Assembly (NCBI RefSeq): GCF_021044425.1
Contig: NZ_JAJNEC010000004.1
Span: forward strand, 434,001-498,000
DNA from: Niabella pedocola
Lineage (GTDB): Bacteria > Bacteroidota > Bacteroidia > Chitinophagales > Chitinophagaceae
Direction: 5' to 3'
DNA: 64,000 bases
A model generated the notes under the pieces. The model was not told the DNA's origin. It did no database searches and was given only the letters and a program-made list of their open reading frames with translations. The position numbers and the translations under genes were made by a program. Of the stretch, positions 52,467 to 61,103 are shown piece by piece. Position 1 is the stretch's first letter; every line of letters starts with the position of its first letter.

Positions 52467-53015
52467 TTAAAAATTATTTTGAGCGTCTTTAAAGGCAGGC
52501 AGCACCAGATCCTTTTCCGACAGGATCTGCTCCCCTTCCGGTATCTGCCAGTCAATGGCCAGATCCGCATCATTGTAAATAACGCCGCCTTCGCTTTCTT
52601 TATGATAGAAGGCATCGCATTTATAAAGAACGGTTGCTGTTGCGCTCAATACCGAAAACCCATGGGCAAACCCGTGCGGGATCAGCAATTGCTTTTTATT
52701 TTCTGCAGACAGCTCTACCGAAAACACACGGCCGTAGGTGGCAGAATGCTTCCGCATATCCACTGCCACGTCCAGGATCCTCCCATGAAGCGCCCGTACC
52801 AGCTTGCATTGGGCGTTGGGGTTGAGCTGGTAATGCAGCCCGCGTATAACTCCGTATACGGAGTGCGACTGGTTATCCTGTATAAACCGGTGATGAATCC
52901 CTGCTTCTTCAAAAACAGATTGGTTATATGCTTCAAAAAAATGTCCGCGTGTATCTTCAAAAACACGAGGTTCAATCAACCACAGGTCTTTTATATCAGT
53001 GCTGGTAATGGGCAT
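52467..53015 (-). CDS. rfbC: dTDP-4-dehydrorhamnose 3,5-epimerase
   Basis: A 182-residue cupin with RmlC motifs: RGHFFEAYN (23-31), GVIRGLHYQ with catalytic His61, LDVAVDMR (81-88), PHGFAHGFSVLS (113-124) and Tyr131 in VLYKC. The ATG overlaps the stop of the preceding 63-codon frame by 1 nt (TAATG). It acts between RmlB and RmlD. Confidence 0.96.
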   Translation of the reverse strand: MPITSTDIKDLWLIEPRVFEDTRGHFFEAYNQSVFEEAGIHHRFIQDNQSHSVYGVIRGLHYQLNPNAQCKLVRALHGRILDVAVDMRKHSATYGRVFSVELSAENKKQLLIPHGFAHGFSVLSATATVLYKCDAFYHKESEGGVIYNDADLAIDWQIPEGEQILSEKDLVLPAFKDAQNNF

Positions 53016-53206
53016 TATAAGCTAAAATGATTCCGGTTTTGAATGGGGTTCTGATCAATTTCGTTAAACACTGCAACAATAGCATTTGCTTCCGTAATCC
53101 CGCAAAAATAAGGATCACCGGCATACCCCCGGCCGGGAACAATGCCTTTTTTCAGCAGACCGGTATCCGCAGGTTTTTCCTGACGGCTTCTCAGTCCTGC
53201 GTACAT
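53015..53206 (-). CDS. 63-residue protein of unknown function in the deoxysugar cluster
   Basis: A short frame that exactly bridges two genes: its ATG overlaps the DegT stop by 1 nt (TGATG), and its stop overlaps the rfbC ATG by 1 nt (TAATG). The protein is basic at its N-terminus (MYAGLRSRQEKPADTGLLKKG), Gly-rich in the middle (PGRGYAGDPYFCG), then ITEANAIVAVFNEIDQNP. I see no known fold. It may be a true small gene, the remnant of a larger one, or an open spacer; the double overlap favours translation. Confidence 0.5.
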   Translation of the reverse strand: MYAGLRSRQEKPADTGLLKKGIVPGRGYAGDPYFCGITEANAIVAVFNEIDQNPIQNRNHFSL

Positions 53207-54345
53207 CAGTTATCGTTGTTTTCGATTACGGACAACACGGTGTCTGTAATAAACTTCAGCTGCACTTCGTCCATTTCTGTGTGGACGGGCAGTGAAATTA
53301 CCCGTTCCGTTAAATAAGACGTCAGCGGCAGATCGAGCGCCCCCACTTCAAACTGCTCAAACATCTTTTGTTTATGCGCGGGCACAGGGTAATAAATCAT
53401 CGAAGGAATACCTTTTTCATCCAGGCGCGCCTTAAACGCATCCCGGTTCACACCCTCCAGTATAATGGTATATTGATGATACACATGGTCCGAATTCGAC
53501 GCTTTAAATGGCGTGATGATCTGATCGGTTGTTTCAAATGCCTTATCATAGTAAGCGGCTACTTCCTGCCGTGCCTTGCAATAATCATCCAGGTACGCCA
53601 GCTTTACATTCAGGATCGCGGCCTGGATGCTGTCCAGCCGGCTGTTACAGCCTACCACTTCATGATAGTAGCGCTCCTTCTGACCATGATTGGCGATCAT
53701 GCGCAATTTTTCGGCCAATACATCATCATTGGTACACATAGCCCCGCCATCGCCAAAAGCGCCGAGGTTTTTGCTGGGATAAAAAGAAGTGCAACCGATA
53801 TGCCCGATGGTACCGGTTTTCTTTGAAGTTCCGTCGGAAAAATGAAAATCACAACCAATGGCCTGCGCATTGTCCTCCACTACGGCCAGGTTGTATTTTT
53901 CAGCAATCTTCATAATGGCTTCCATATCTGCAGACTGCCCGTATAAATGTACCGGTACAATTGCTTTTGTTTTTGGTGTGATCGCCTTTTCAATAGCAAC
54001 CGGATCAATACAAAATGTTTTTGCATCTACTTCCACAAAAACGGGCGTTAGCCGCAACAATGCGATTACTTCAGTGGTAGCAATATAGGTAAAGGAAGGG
54101 GTGATCACTTCATCACCCGGCTGCAACCCCAGTGCCATCAGTGCTATCTGAAGCGCATCGGTACCATTCGCACAGGGGATCACATGTTTTACGCCTAAAT
54201 AACCCGCCAGGTTGCCGGCAAATTCTTTTACGGCCTTACCATTAATAAAGGCCGTGCTTTCCATTACATCCAATACAGCCTTGTCTACCTGGTGTTTTAT
54301 CTTATGATACTGAGAATGCGTATCAACCATATATAAAGGTCTCAT
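53206..54345 (-). CDS. DegT/DnrJ/EryC1/StrS-family sugar aminotransferase
   Basis: A 379-residue PLP enzyme with the family pattern: CANGTDALQIALMALGLQPGDEV (58-80), Asp158 in VVEDNAQAIG, PLP Lys192 in FYPSKNLGAFGDGG, and HGQKERYYHEVVGCNSRLD. It aminates a keto group on a nucleotide sugar (or, in a few members, dehydrates it). Together with rfbC/rfbD it suggests an amino-deoxysugar in a surface glycan. First gene of the cluster, with a consensus -7 box 23 nt upstream. Confidence 0.94.
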   Translation of the reverse strand: MRPLYMVDTHSQYHKIKHQVDKAVLDVMESTAFINGKAVKEFAGNLAGYLGVKHVIPCANGTDALQIALMALGLQPGDEVITPSFTYIATTEVIALLRLTPVFVEVDAKTFCIDPVAIEKAITPKTKAIVPVHLYGQSADMEAIMKIAEKYNLAVVEDNAQAIGCDFHFSDGTSKKTGTIGHIGCTSFYPSKNLGAFGDGGAMCTNDDVLAEKLRMIANHGQKERYYHEVVGCNSRLDSIQAAILNVKLAYLDDYCKARQEVAAYYDKAFETTDQIITPFKASNSDHVYHQYTIILEGVNRDAFKARLDEKGIPSMIYYPVPAHKQKMFEQFEVGALDLPLTSYLTERVISLPVHTEMDEVQLKFITDTVLSVIENNDN

Positions 54346-54367
54346 ATTTACATCTTTATTTGGGTTG

Positions 54368-54375
54368 CAAAGGTA
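54368..54375 (-). promoter_or_regulatory. -7 box of the deoxysugar cluster promoter (TACCTTTG)
   Basis: Minus-strand TACCTTTG, exact TAnnTTTG, 22 nt before the DegT start. A good -33 box is not evident. Confidence 0.6.
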
Positions 54376-54414
54376 ACTAAATTTGCTGCAACCAGCGATA
54401 GTATTGCGGCTCCA

Positions 54415-54447
54415 TTTGTGAAGCTTGCGCTTCCCTTACTACATTTG
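54415..54447 (+). promoter_or_regulatory. kdtA promoter with both boxes
   Basis: TTTG (54415-54418), 21 nt, TACATTTG (54440-54447). It ends 13 nt before the GTG at 54461, which selects that start over the upstream TTG at 54425. Confidence 0.65.
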
Positions 54448-54460
54448 CAAAAAACAACAA

Positions 54461-55711
54461 GTGTCACGATTATTTTATCTGCTTTTTTTATACAGCTACC
54501 GGGTGGCGATCTTCATAGCATCCTTTTTTAATAAGAAGGCGCAGCTATGGATCTCCGGCAGAAAGCACCTGCTTCAACGCCTCAAACAAGCAGTTGATGG
54601 CCATACGGCGCCGGTGATTTGGGTACATTGTGCTTCCCTGGGGGAATTTGAGCAGGGACGTACCATCCTGGAAACACTTAAGAAGGAATACCCTCACTTC
54701 CGGGTGCTACTTACTTTTTTTTCTCCCTCAGGATATGAGATCCGGAAAAATTATGAACATGCGGATTGGGTCTTTTACCTCCCGCTTGACACGCCCGGTA
54801 ATGCCCGGCAGTTTGTACAGATCGTAAAACCGGCCCTGGCTATATTCGTAAAATATGAATACTGGTATCACCTGCTGTATGAATTAAAAAAAGCAGGTAC
54901 ACCCACCCTGCTGGTTTCGGCGCTTTTCCGGAAAAATGCAATTTTCTTTAAATCCTATGGTGGCTTTCACCGTAAAATGCTCCGGTGCTTTACACATATC
55001 TTCGTTCAGAATGCGGAGAGTAAAGACCGGTTAACCTCTGTTATGCCGGAAGACCGGATTACTGTGGCAGGCGATACCCGGTTTGACCGCGTGGCACAGA
55101 TCGCTTCCGGATTTACTCCCATCCCGGCTATTGAAACCTTCACCCGCCGGAACACCTTTACCGTTGTTGCCGGAAGCACCTGGGCGGATGATGAAAAAAA
55201 GCTGGCCCTTTATCTTAAATTAAAAAGTACAAATACTTCATTAATTATTGCACCTCATGAAATTAATGAAGATCATATAAATGAAATATTAACTCAATTT
55301 CCGGGTGCCATCCGCTTTTCCCGGCTAAAGGATGACCCACAGCTGGAAAGTCCCGTACTGGTCATCGACAACATCGGCATGTTGTCCCGGCTATATCATT
55401 ATGCAGATATTACGTATATCGGTGGCGGGTTCAATAAATCGGGAATCCATAATACACTTGAGGCTGCAGTATTTTCAAAACCCGTAATTTTTGGTCCTAA
55501 TTACGAAAAATTTGCAGAGGCAAAAGCATTGATCAAAAATGGAGGTGCAATAAGTTATAGTACTGAAGATCAACTGACAGCAATAATAGAATCACTAAAG
55601 AACAACGTAGAGCTCCGACAAGAAGCCGGCCATTCTGCCGGCCGGTTTGTGGCCGAAAATACGGGGGCTACACAAATTATATGTACCTATATCCGCGAAA
55701 ACCTGCGATAG
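54461..55711 (+). CDS. waaA: 3-deoxy-D-manno-octulosonic-acid (Kdo) transferase
   Basis: A 416-residue GT30 enzyme. N-terminal membrane anchor VSRLFYLLFLYSYRVAIFIAS, ISGRKHLL, VHCASLGEFEQGR (motif with the catalytic Glu), VKYEYWYHLL, VAGDTRFDRV, VAGSTWADDE, and C-terminal TYIGGGFNKSGIHNTLEAA. It adds Kdo to the lipid A precursor at the inner membrane. The GTG start is chosen from the promoter position. The last 25 nt overlap the 3' end of the opposite gene. Confidence 0.94.
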   Translation: MSRLFYLLFLYSYRVAIFIASFFNKKAQLWISGRKHLLQRLKQAVDGHTAPVIWVHCASLGEFEQGRTILETLKKEYPHFRVLLTFFSPSGYEIRKNYEHADWVFYLPLDTPGNARQFVQIVKPALAIFVKYEYWYHLLYELKKAGTPTLLVSALFRKNAIFFKSYGGFHRKMLRCFTHIFVQNAESKDRLTSVMPEDRITVAGDTRFDRVAQIASGFTPIPAIETFTRRNTFTVVAGSTWADDEKKLALYLKLKSTNTSLIIAPHEINEDHINEILTQFPGAIRFSRLKDDPQLESPVLVIDNIGMLSRLYHYADITYIGGGFNKSGIHNTLEAAVFSKPVIFGPNYEKFAEAKALIKNGGAISYSTEDQLTAIIESLKNNVELRQEAGHSAGRFVAENTGATQIICTYIRENLR

Positions 55712-56433
55712 ATCAGCCGGTCGAAGTATTCCACATCCCGGTTGTTATTCCATCCAAGTTTTGTCTTTAGCTCCCGCTTTACCCAATATTCCGCTTCATC
55801 CAGGGTATCAAAATTATTGATCGTTTTAATACTACGGTTATACATTACCGCATCTCCCCGGAAAAGGTTCTTTACAAAGCGCTCCTTATCCATTTCGGAA
55901 ATATCGTTTGTAAGGTCATCAATCAGCATAGGCGAACTGGTGTCTGCTGGCTGTTCAGTAACAACAGTTCCTTCCGGTTTGGTTTCCCGACCGGTAATGC
56001 CCTTTTGAATTTGCTGAAAAAGTGTTGGCACCTCCATAAGCGGATCAAACAATCTATCTGTTAATGATTTAGGAACTTTATCTTTCTTTTCCAAGGAGGT
56101 ATCTTCCGGCGCGTCGGAATACATGCCGGCATCGTGCTGCAGCTCCAGCAGGCGCAGCTCTTCTTCGTCTGCTTCGTCTTCGCTCAAACCGTCCAATTGG
56201 AAATATTCCCGTTCAGCCCCGTTCCTGTCTTTAATAATTACACCGCCTTTGGCAACCGGTGGGGTATTGGGCAAAAAAACCGCTACATTGCTGCTTCCTA
56301 AAACAGCCGTCTCTTTCATGGCACCATTAATCTCCTTCTGAATCATTTGTGTGGTGATCAGCAATTGAGATAAATCTGCCTTGTTATTAAATTGAGTTCT
56401 TAATTTTTCGATCAGTGCTTCTATTCGCTGCAT
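55687..56433 (-). CDS. hypothetical protein, acidic, conserved-looking
   Basis: A 248-residue soluble protein with no signal peptide or membrane segment. N-terminal helices (MQRIEALIEKLRTQFNNKADLSQLLITTQMIQKEI), an acidic middle (GLSEDEADEEELRLLE, about 85-100), a low-complexity centre, and a C-terminal helical domain (AVMYNRSIKTINNFDTLDEAEYWVKRELKTKLGWNN). I recognise no family. The ATG at 56433 is preferred over a TTG 6 codons earlier. Its 3' end overlaps waaA by 25 nt, tail to tail. Confidence 0.75.
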   Translation of the reverse strand: MQRIEALIEKLRTQFNNKADLSQLLITTQMIQKEINGAMKETAVLGSSNVAVFLPNTPPVAKGGVIIKDRNGAEREYFQLDGLSEDEADEEELRLLELQHDAGMYSDAPEDTSLEKKDKVPKSLTDRLFDPLMEVPTLFQQIQKGITGRETKPEGTVVTEQPADTSSPMLIDDLTNDISEMDKERFVKNLFRGDAVMYNRSIKTINNFDTLDEAEYWVKRELKTKLGWNNNRDVEYFDRLIYRRFSRI

Positions 56434-56526
56434 TATCCTACTTTTGAACAATTATGGACACAATGTAACTATAGCAATATACAAATAACACTCCAAAAAT
56501 TGTTGTAGTACCAATAAAAACAGCAG

Positions 56527-57096
56527 ATGTTTATTGAACCGAATCTTACAGGAGACCGTCGCGGCTGGATCGAAGTCATTTGCGGCTCCATGTTTAGCGG
56601 TAAAACGGAGGAATTGATCCGGAGATTGAAACGCGTTAAATTTGCCAACCTGAACGTGGAAATATTTAAACCGGCGATGGATACCCGTTATGATGAGGAA
56701 CGTATTGTTTCGCATGATACCAATGCGATTTTATCAACACCGGTCGATAATTCACAAAAGATCCTGTTGCTGGGCCAGGGCGCCGATGTCATTGGTATTG
56801 ACGAAGCCCAGTTCTTTGATCCGGAACTTCCCGATGTTTGTGACCGCCTGGCTTACCAGGGCATCCGGGTAATTGTGGCCGGACTGGATATGGATTTTAC
56901 GGGAAAACCTTTCGGGCAGATGCCCTATCTTCTGGCAAAAGCAGATTATATTACCAAGCTGCACGCCATTTGCGTAAAATGCGGAAGCATCGCCACTTAC
57001 TCTTACCGGAAGATTCCGGATGAGGAGCAGATCATGCTGGGTGCCACAGATGCCTATGAACCCCGTTGCCGCAAATGTTATTTTGATAAAGTTTAA
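56527..57096 (+). CDS. tdk: thymidine kinase (type II)
   Basis: A 189-residue protein: Walker A GSMFSGKTEEL (20-30, Lys26), catalytic base Glu92 in IDEAQFF, the GLDMDFTGKPF loop, and structural zinc Cys148-x2-Cys151 and Cys180-x2-Cys183. It phosphorylates thymidine for salvage. The ccmB gene follows after 14 nt. Confidence 0.97.
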   Translation: MFIEPNLTGDRRGWIEVICGSMFSGKTEELIRRLKRVKFANLNVEIFKPAMDTRYDEERIVSHDTNAILSTPVDNSQKILLLGQGADVIGIDEAQFFDPELPDVCDRLAYQGIRVIVAGLDMDFTGKPFGQMPYLLAKADYITKLHAICVKCGSIATYSYRKIPDEEQIMLGATDAYEPRCRKCYFDKV

Positions 57097-57110
57097 ATGC
57101 GAGGATCATT

Positions 57111-57764
57111 TTGTCACAACATCCAATTATACATTTAATAAAAAAAGACATATTGCTGGAAGTCAGACAGCAATACAGTTTTTACGGTATTTTATTATAC
57201 ATAGCGGCAACCGTTTTTGTACTCTTCCTGGTTATTGATGAACCGGAGGGAAATATCTGGAACGGACTTTTCTGGGTCATCCAGCTCTTCATTTGTATCA
57301 ATGCAGTGGCCAAAAGTTTTTTACAGGAAAGCCGGGGACGGATGCTTTATTTTTACTCGATTTCCTCCCCTGTTCATTTTGTGCTGGCCAAGCTGCTGTT
57401 TAATTCGGTATTGATGTTGCTGATGTCGCTGATCAGCCTGCTCCTCTTTTTTGCACTACTGGGAAACCCGGTTCAAAAGATTTCCGCCTTTACCGGCCTG
57501 GTATTGCTGGGCGGCTGGAGCCTGAGTATGGTATTTACATTTTTAGCAGCCATTGCTGCAAAAGCACAGCAGAATGCAGCCATCATGGCCATACTGGGCT
57601 TCCCCATCATTGTGCCCCAGCTGATGCTGCTGATGAAAATTACAAACGCGGCATTTAACCCCGATCTTACCATCCTTTGGAACGATATTGCGTTACTGGT
57701 GGCGCTGGATATACTGGTAGCCCTGCTTTCGGTGATCCTCTTTCCATTTTTATGGAGGGATTAA
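57111..57764 (+). CDS. ccmB: heme exporter subunit CcmB
   Basis: A 217-residue inner-membrane protein with six predicted segments and the CcmB pattern (IKKDILLEVRQQYSFYGILLYIAAT; ESRGRMLYFYSISSPVHFVLAKLLFN; FPIIVPQLMLL). It forms an ABC-like complex with CcmA/CcmC for cytochrome c maturation; ccmA is not next to it. The only start that fits is TTG at 57111. Confidence 0.92.
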   Translation: MSQHPIIHLIKKDILLEVRQQYSFYGILLYIAATVFVLFLVIDEPEGNIWNGLFWVIQLFICINAVAKSFLQESRGRMLYFYSISSPVHFVLAKLLFNSVLMLLMSLISLLLFFALLGNPVQKISAFTGLVLLGGWSLSMVFTFLAAIAAKAQQNAAIMAILGFPIIVPQLMLLMKITNAAFNPDLTILWNDIALLVALDILVALLSVILFPFLWRD

Positions 57765-57915
57765 TGCAGATACCACCCGGGAACCTGCACATTTTTTTAA
57801 TTATAGATCCCGGCAATTATTCGATTTTTTATTGATCAAAACCGGAAGAAGATGATCCAGGCCTTACCGAATTTCTATAAGAAGCCGGTTTTCTTTATGC
57901 AATTTGCAAATTTGG

Positions 57916-57944
57916 TTGAATAAACAACTTTACGCTTACTTTTG
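57916..57944 (+). promoter_or_regulatory. ccmC promoter with both boxes
   Basis: TTG (57916-57918), 18 nt, TACTTTTG (57937-57944), 40 nt before the ccmC ATG. It lies in the 220-nt ccmB-ccmC gap, so ccmC can be transcribed on its own. Confidence 0.65.
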
Positions 57945-57984
57945 TGTTTTGTAGAATACTAAGGTGTACTGTTAAGACTTGAAT

Positions 57985-58680
57985 ATGTATAAAACGTGGT
58001 GGAAATTCCTCTGTATCATCCTGTTGGTATACGCGCTTGTAGCCGGACTGCTTATTAAAGTTCCCAATCTTCCGATTCTTGGAGAAACCAGTCGTAACCT
58101 GTTTTACCACGTAGGTATGTGGTCTGCAATGATGGTGCTTTTTATTTGCTCGCTGGTGCATTCCATCCGGTACCTGCGCACCATGAATCTGAAATATGAT
58201 ATTGCCGCAAAAAACTATGCCACGGTAGGCATTTTCTTCGGCCTGCTAGGCTATGCTACCGGAGCCATCTGGGCCAGTTATACCTGGGCAGATCCGAACA
58301 ATCCGGCATTCCAGTCGTTCAGCGCTGTAGCCCGGGAGCCCAAGCTGATCGGAACGGCAGTGGCGCTGCTCATCTATTTTGCCTACCTGATCTTAAGAGA
58401 TTCAATAAACGACCTGGATAAAAGAGCCCGGGTGAGCGCGGTGTATAATATTTTCGCTTTTGCCATGCTTTTCCCCACCATTTTTATCATTCCGAGATTG
58501 CTTCCCAGTTTACACCCGGGGCAAGAGGGCAACCCTGCACTGAATTTTAAGGATGTAAGTCCGCAAATGCGCATGGTAGAATATCCCGCATTCATCGGCT
58601 GGGCCTTGCTGGGCGTATGGATCGCCACATTAAAGATCCGCATCAATTTATTGAAAGAAAAATCGCTGTTGAAAAAATGA
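57985..58680 (+). CDS. ccmC: heme transport/cytochrome c assembly protein CcmC
   Basis: A 231-residue protein with six membrane segments. His in FYHVGMWSAMM and in LPSLHPG are the likely heme ligands, and the Trp-rich GAIWASYTWADPNNP stretch replaces the classic WWD motif. It handles heme on the periplasmic side. An in-frame TTG two codons earlier is a weaker start. It overlaps the next gene by 4 nt. Confidence 0.9.
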   Translation: MYKTWWKFLCIILLVYALVAGLLIKVPNLPILGETSRNLFYHVGMWSAMMVLFICSLVHSIRYLRTMNLKYDIAAKNYATVGIFFGLLGYATGAIWASYTWADPNNPAFQSFSAVAREPKLIGTAVALLIYFAYLILRDSINDLDKRARVSAVYNIFAFAMLFPTIFIIPRLLPSLHPGQEGNPALNFKDVSPQMRMVEYPAFIGWALLGVWIATLKIRINLLKEKSLLKK

Positions 58681-58892
58681 AAAAATCTATTGCCCGCTTC
58701 TGCACCTTTATCCTGATGCTGGCCTTGCCCTGTTTCGCCATGGCACAACCCGCTTCTGAAAATCTGATGAGAAGCAACGGAAGAATTTATGTGGTCATCG
58801 CTGTACTGCTGGTGATCCTGCTGGGTATCTTCCTTTATATGTTCCGGGTAGAAAAAAAGCTGAAAAAGCTGGAACGGGAATCCGGCGAATAA
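58677..58892 (+). CDS. CcmD-like small membrane protein
   Basis: A 71-residue protein with a signal-like N-terminus (LALPCFAMAQ), then one membrane segment (IYVVIAVLLVILLGIFLYMF) and a charged tail (RVEKKLKKLERESGE). Size, topology and the ATGA overlap with ccmC match CcmD, which links heme chaperone CcmE to the exporter. The presence of a possible cleavable signal is a Bacteroidota peculiarity. Confidence 0.75.
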   Translation: MKKSIARFCTFILMLALPCFAMAQPASENLMRSNGRIYVVIAVLLVILLGIFLYMFRVEKKLKKLERESGE

Positions 58893-58948
58893 GCGGTACC
58901 CCTGCGGAAGACTGTTGCGTAAATTGCTAATTTGAAAATATAAAAATC

Positions 58949-60367
58949 ATGTCTGAAGTTCAGTACAATTTTTTTGAAGCCGTAGAAAAAAGCTTCCATA
59001 AGGCAGCGAAATTCACCAAATGGGATAAAGGATTACTGGAGCAGATCAGCGCCTGTAATTCGGTATACCGGATGCGCTTCCCCATCAAACGTGAAAACGG
59101 GAGCATCGAAGTGATCGAAGCCTATCGCGTACAGCATTCACATCACAAAACACCCTGTAAAGGAGGGATCCGCTTTTCCATGCAGGTAACACAGGATGAG
59201 GTAATGGCATTGGCGGCCCTGATGACGTATAAATGTGCCATTGTAAACGTGCCTTTTGGTGGCGGTAAAGGTGGCATCAAGATCGACCCGAAGAACTATA
59301 CCCCCTATGAACTGGAAAAGATCACGCGCCGTTATACATCGGAGCTGATCAAGAAAAATTTTATCGGCCCGGCTACAGATGTGCCCGCTCCGGATTATGG
59401 TACGGGCGAACGGGAAATGGCCTGGATCGTAGATACCTACAGCGCCATGAATCCGCAGGAAATTGATGCGGCCGGATGCGTAACCGGTAAGCCGGTAAGC
59501 CAGGGCGGCGTAAGAGGACGCCGGGAAGCGACAGGACTCGGTGTATTTTTTGGCATCCGGGAAGTTTGTAATATGCCGGAAGAAATGGCGAAACTCGGAC
59601 TGGAAACAGGTGTCACCGGTAAAAAAGTAATTGTACAGGGCCTTGGAAATGTAGGTTACCATACCGCTAAATTCTTTCAGGAAGCGGGCGCGCTTATTGT
59701 AGGTATTGCCGAGTATGAAGGGGGTATCAGCAATGCGGACGGGCTGGACGTGGAAGAAGTGTTCCAGCACCGGAGACGTACCGGGTCTATTCTTAACTTT
59801 AACGGCGCTACGAATCATAAGAGCTCACTGGAAACACTGGAACTGGAATGCGATATCCTGATTCCGGCGGCACTCGAAAATGTGATCGATAAAAACAATG
59901 CACCGCGCATAAAAGCAAAGATCATCGGGGAAGCGGCCAACGGCCCGTTAACACCCGAAGCAGATGAGATCTTCCTTCAAAAAGGGGTGCTGGTAGTACC
60001 GGATATGTACCTGAATGCCGGTGGTGTTACGGTGTCTTATTTTGAGTGGCTGAAAAACCTGAGTCATGTACGGTATGGCCGCCTGGAAAAACGGTTTACG
60101 GAAAATGTAAATACAACCATCCTGGAAGAGCTCGAGCATCTCTCCGGGAAAAAAGTAGCGGAAAAGAACCGTAAAATGATCATGCATGGTGCAGATGAGG
60201 TAGACCTTGTGTACAGCGGACTGGAAGAAACCATGATTGGCGCTACCCGGGAAATTATGGAAGAATGGCGCAACAACCCCGAAATACCGGATATGCGTAC
60301 GGCAGCTTATGTAGTGGCAATCAATAAGGTAGCTACAACTTATGCGGAGCTGGGGATCTTCCCGTAA
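58949..60367 (+). CDS. gdhA: glutamate dehydrogenase (Glu/Leu/Phe/Val family)
   Basis: A 472-residue enzyme. Substrate/catalytic parts: KTPCKGGIRFSMQV (68-81), ALMTYKCAIVNVPFGGGKGGIKIDP (92-116, catalytic Lys) and ATDVPAPDYGTGEREMAW; NAD(P) fold VQGLGNVGYHTAKFFQEAG (about 228-246). It interconverts glutamate and 2-oxoglutarate + ammonia. Cofactor choice (NAD or NADP) is not decidable by eye; catabolic NAD-dependent use is likely for this length. Confidence 0.94.
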   Translation: MSEVQYNFFEAVEKSFHKAAKFTKWDKGLLEQISACNSVYRMRFPIKRENGSIEVIEAYRVQHSHHKTPCKGGIRFSMQVTQDEVMALAALMTYKCAIVNVPFGGGKGGIKIDPKNYTPYELEKITRRYTSELIKKNFIGPATDVPAPDYGTGEREMAWIVDTYSAMNPQEIDAAGCVTGKPVSQGGVRGRREATGLGVFFGIREVCNMPEEMAKLGLETGVTGKKVIVQGLGNVGYHTAKFFQEAGALIVGIAEYEGGISNADGLDVEEVFQHRRRTGSILNFNGATNHKSSLETLELECDILIPAALENVIDKNNAPRIKAKIIGEAANGPLTPEADEIFLQKGVLVVPDMYLNAGGVTVSYFEWLKNLSHVRYGRLEKRFTENVNTTILEELEHLSGKKVAEKNRKMIMHGADEVDLVYSGLEETMIGATREIMEEWRNNPEIPDMRTAAYVVAINKVATTYAELGIFP

Positions 60368-60431
60368 TGAAAATGAAACAGACCGGCAAGGCTGAAATCC
60401 GCACCGGTTGCTCCAATTTTCAAACTTATCC

Positions 60432-60448
60432 ACTGCCGATTAGGCAGT
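60432..60448 (+). terminator. short hairpin after glutamate dehydrogenase
   Basis: ACTGCC (60432-60437), loop GATTA, GGCAGT (60443-60448), followed by TTT. Weak intrinsic terminator between gdhA and the DUF177 operon promoter. Confidence 0.4.
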
Positions 60449-60463
60449 TTCAGATAATTTATA

Positions 60464-60471
60464 TACCTTTG
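60464..60471 (+). promoter_or_regulatory. -7 box of the DUF177-rpmF-plsX operon (TACCTTTG)
   Basis: Exact TAnnTTTG match, 29 nt before the DUF177 ATG. GGGAGGAG at 60486-60493 is a strong ribosome-binding-like sequence, unusual here. Confidence 0.65.
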
Positions 60472-60500
60472 CATCCCTAAATACAGGGAGGAGTTGAGCC

Positions 60501-61052
60501 ATGGCTTACCGAAGAGAGTATGATATCGCCTTTGTGGGTTTAAAACCGGGAGTTCATGAGTTCGACTATGAAATAACAGACAGGTTCTTTGAGGCATTTC
60601 AACAGCAGGATTTTACCAATTGTAACGCACATATAAAACTGTCGCTTGATAAAAAGAGCAGTTTTATGATGCTGAAATTTGAGGTAGGTGGCAAACTGGA
60701 TGTAGTTTGCGATCGCTGCAACAACACCATTTCGCTGGATCTTTGGGATGAATTTATCATCACAGTGAAAATAGTGGAAGAACCCGAACTGATGAACGAC
60801 CAGGAAGATGATCCTGACGTGTACTATATCAGCCGGGGCGAAAGTCATCTGAACGTGGAAGACTGGATTTATGAATTCATAAACCTGAGTATCCCGATGT
60901 ACAAGACCTGTGGTTTTGACAATGCAGACGGGCCGCAATGCAACCCCGAAGCGTTGAAAATGCTGAATAAACTGGAGGCGGAAGCCAAATCCAAAAAGGA
61001 TAGCAACCCGCTCTGGAAAGACCTGGAGAAATTCAGGGACCTGGACAATTAA
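60501..61052 (+). CDS. DUF177/YceD family protein
   Basis: A 183-residue soluble protein with the DUF177 signature CDRCNN (about 70-75), PELMNDQEDDPDVYYISRGESHLNVEDWIYEFINLSIPMY (about 94-133) and a Cys-containing tail (KTCGFDNADGPQCNPE) that may bind zinc. In many bacteria DUF177 precedes rpmF-plsX, as here, and is linked to 23S rRNA/L32 control. Confidence 0.9.
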   Translation: MAYRREYDIAFVGLKPGVHEFDYEITDRFFEAFQQQDFTNCNAHIKLSLDKKSSFMMLKFEVGGKLDVVCDRCNNTISLDLWDEFIITVKIVEEPELMNDQEDDPDVYYISRGESHLNVEDWIYEFINLSIPMYKTCGFDNADGPQCNPEALKMLNKLEAEAKSKKDSNPLWKDLEKFRDLDN

Positions 61053-61103
61053 GTTGTATAAAAAGAAGAAATAATAATTTAGAACTATTTAATTTCATTA
61101 GTT

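Noticed and set aside
57838..57892. AAAACCGG/CCGGTTTT inverted repeat after ccmB
   Set aside because: Only 8 bp with a 39-nt loop; likely chance.
59138..59818. 226-codon minus-strand frame inside glutamate dehydrogenase
   Set aside because: Antisense of conserved catalytic and NAD-binding regions; no own motifs, promoter or neighbour logic.
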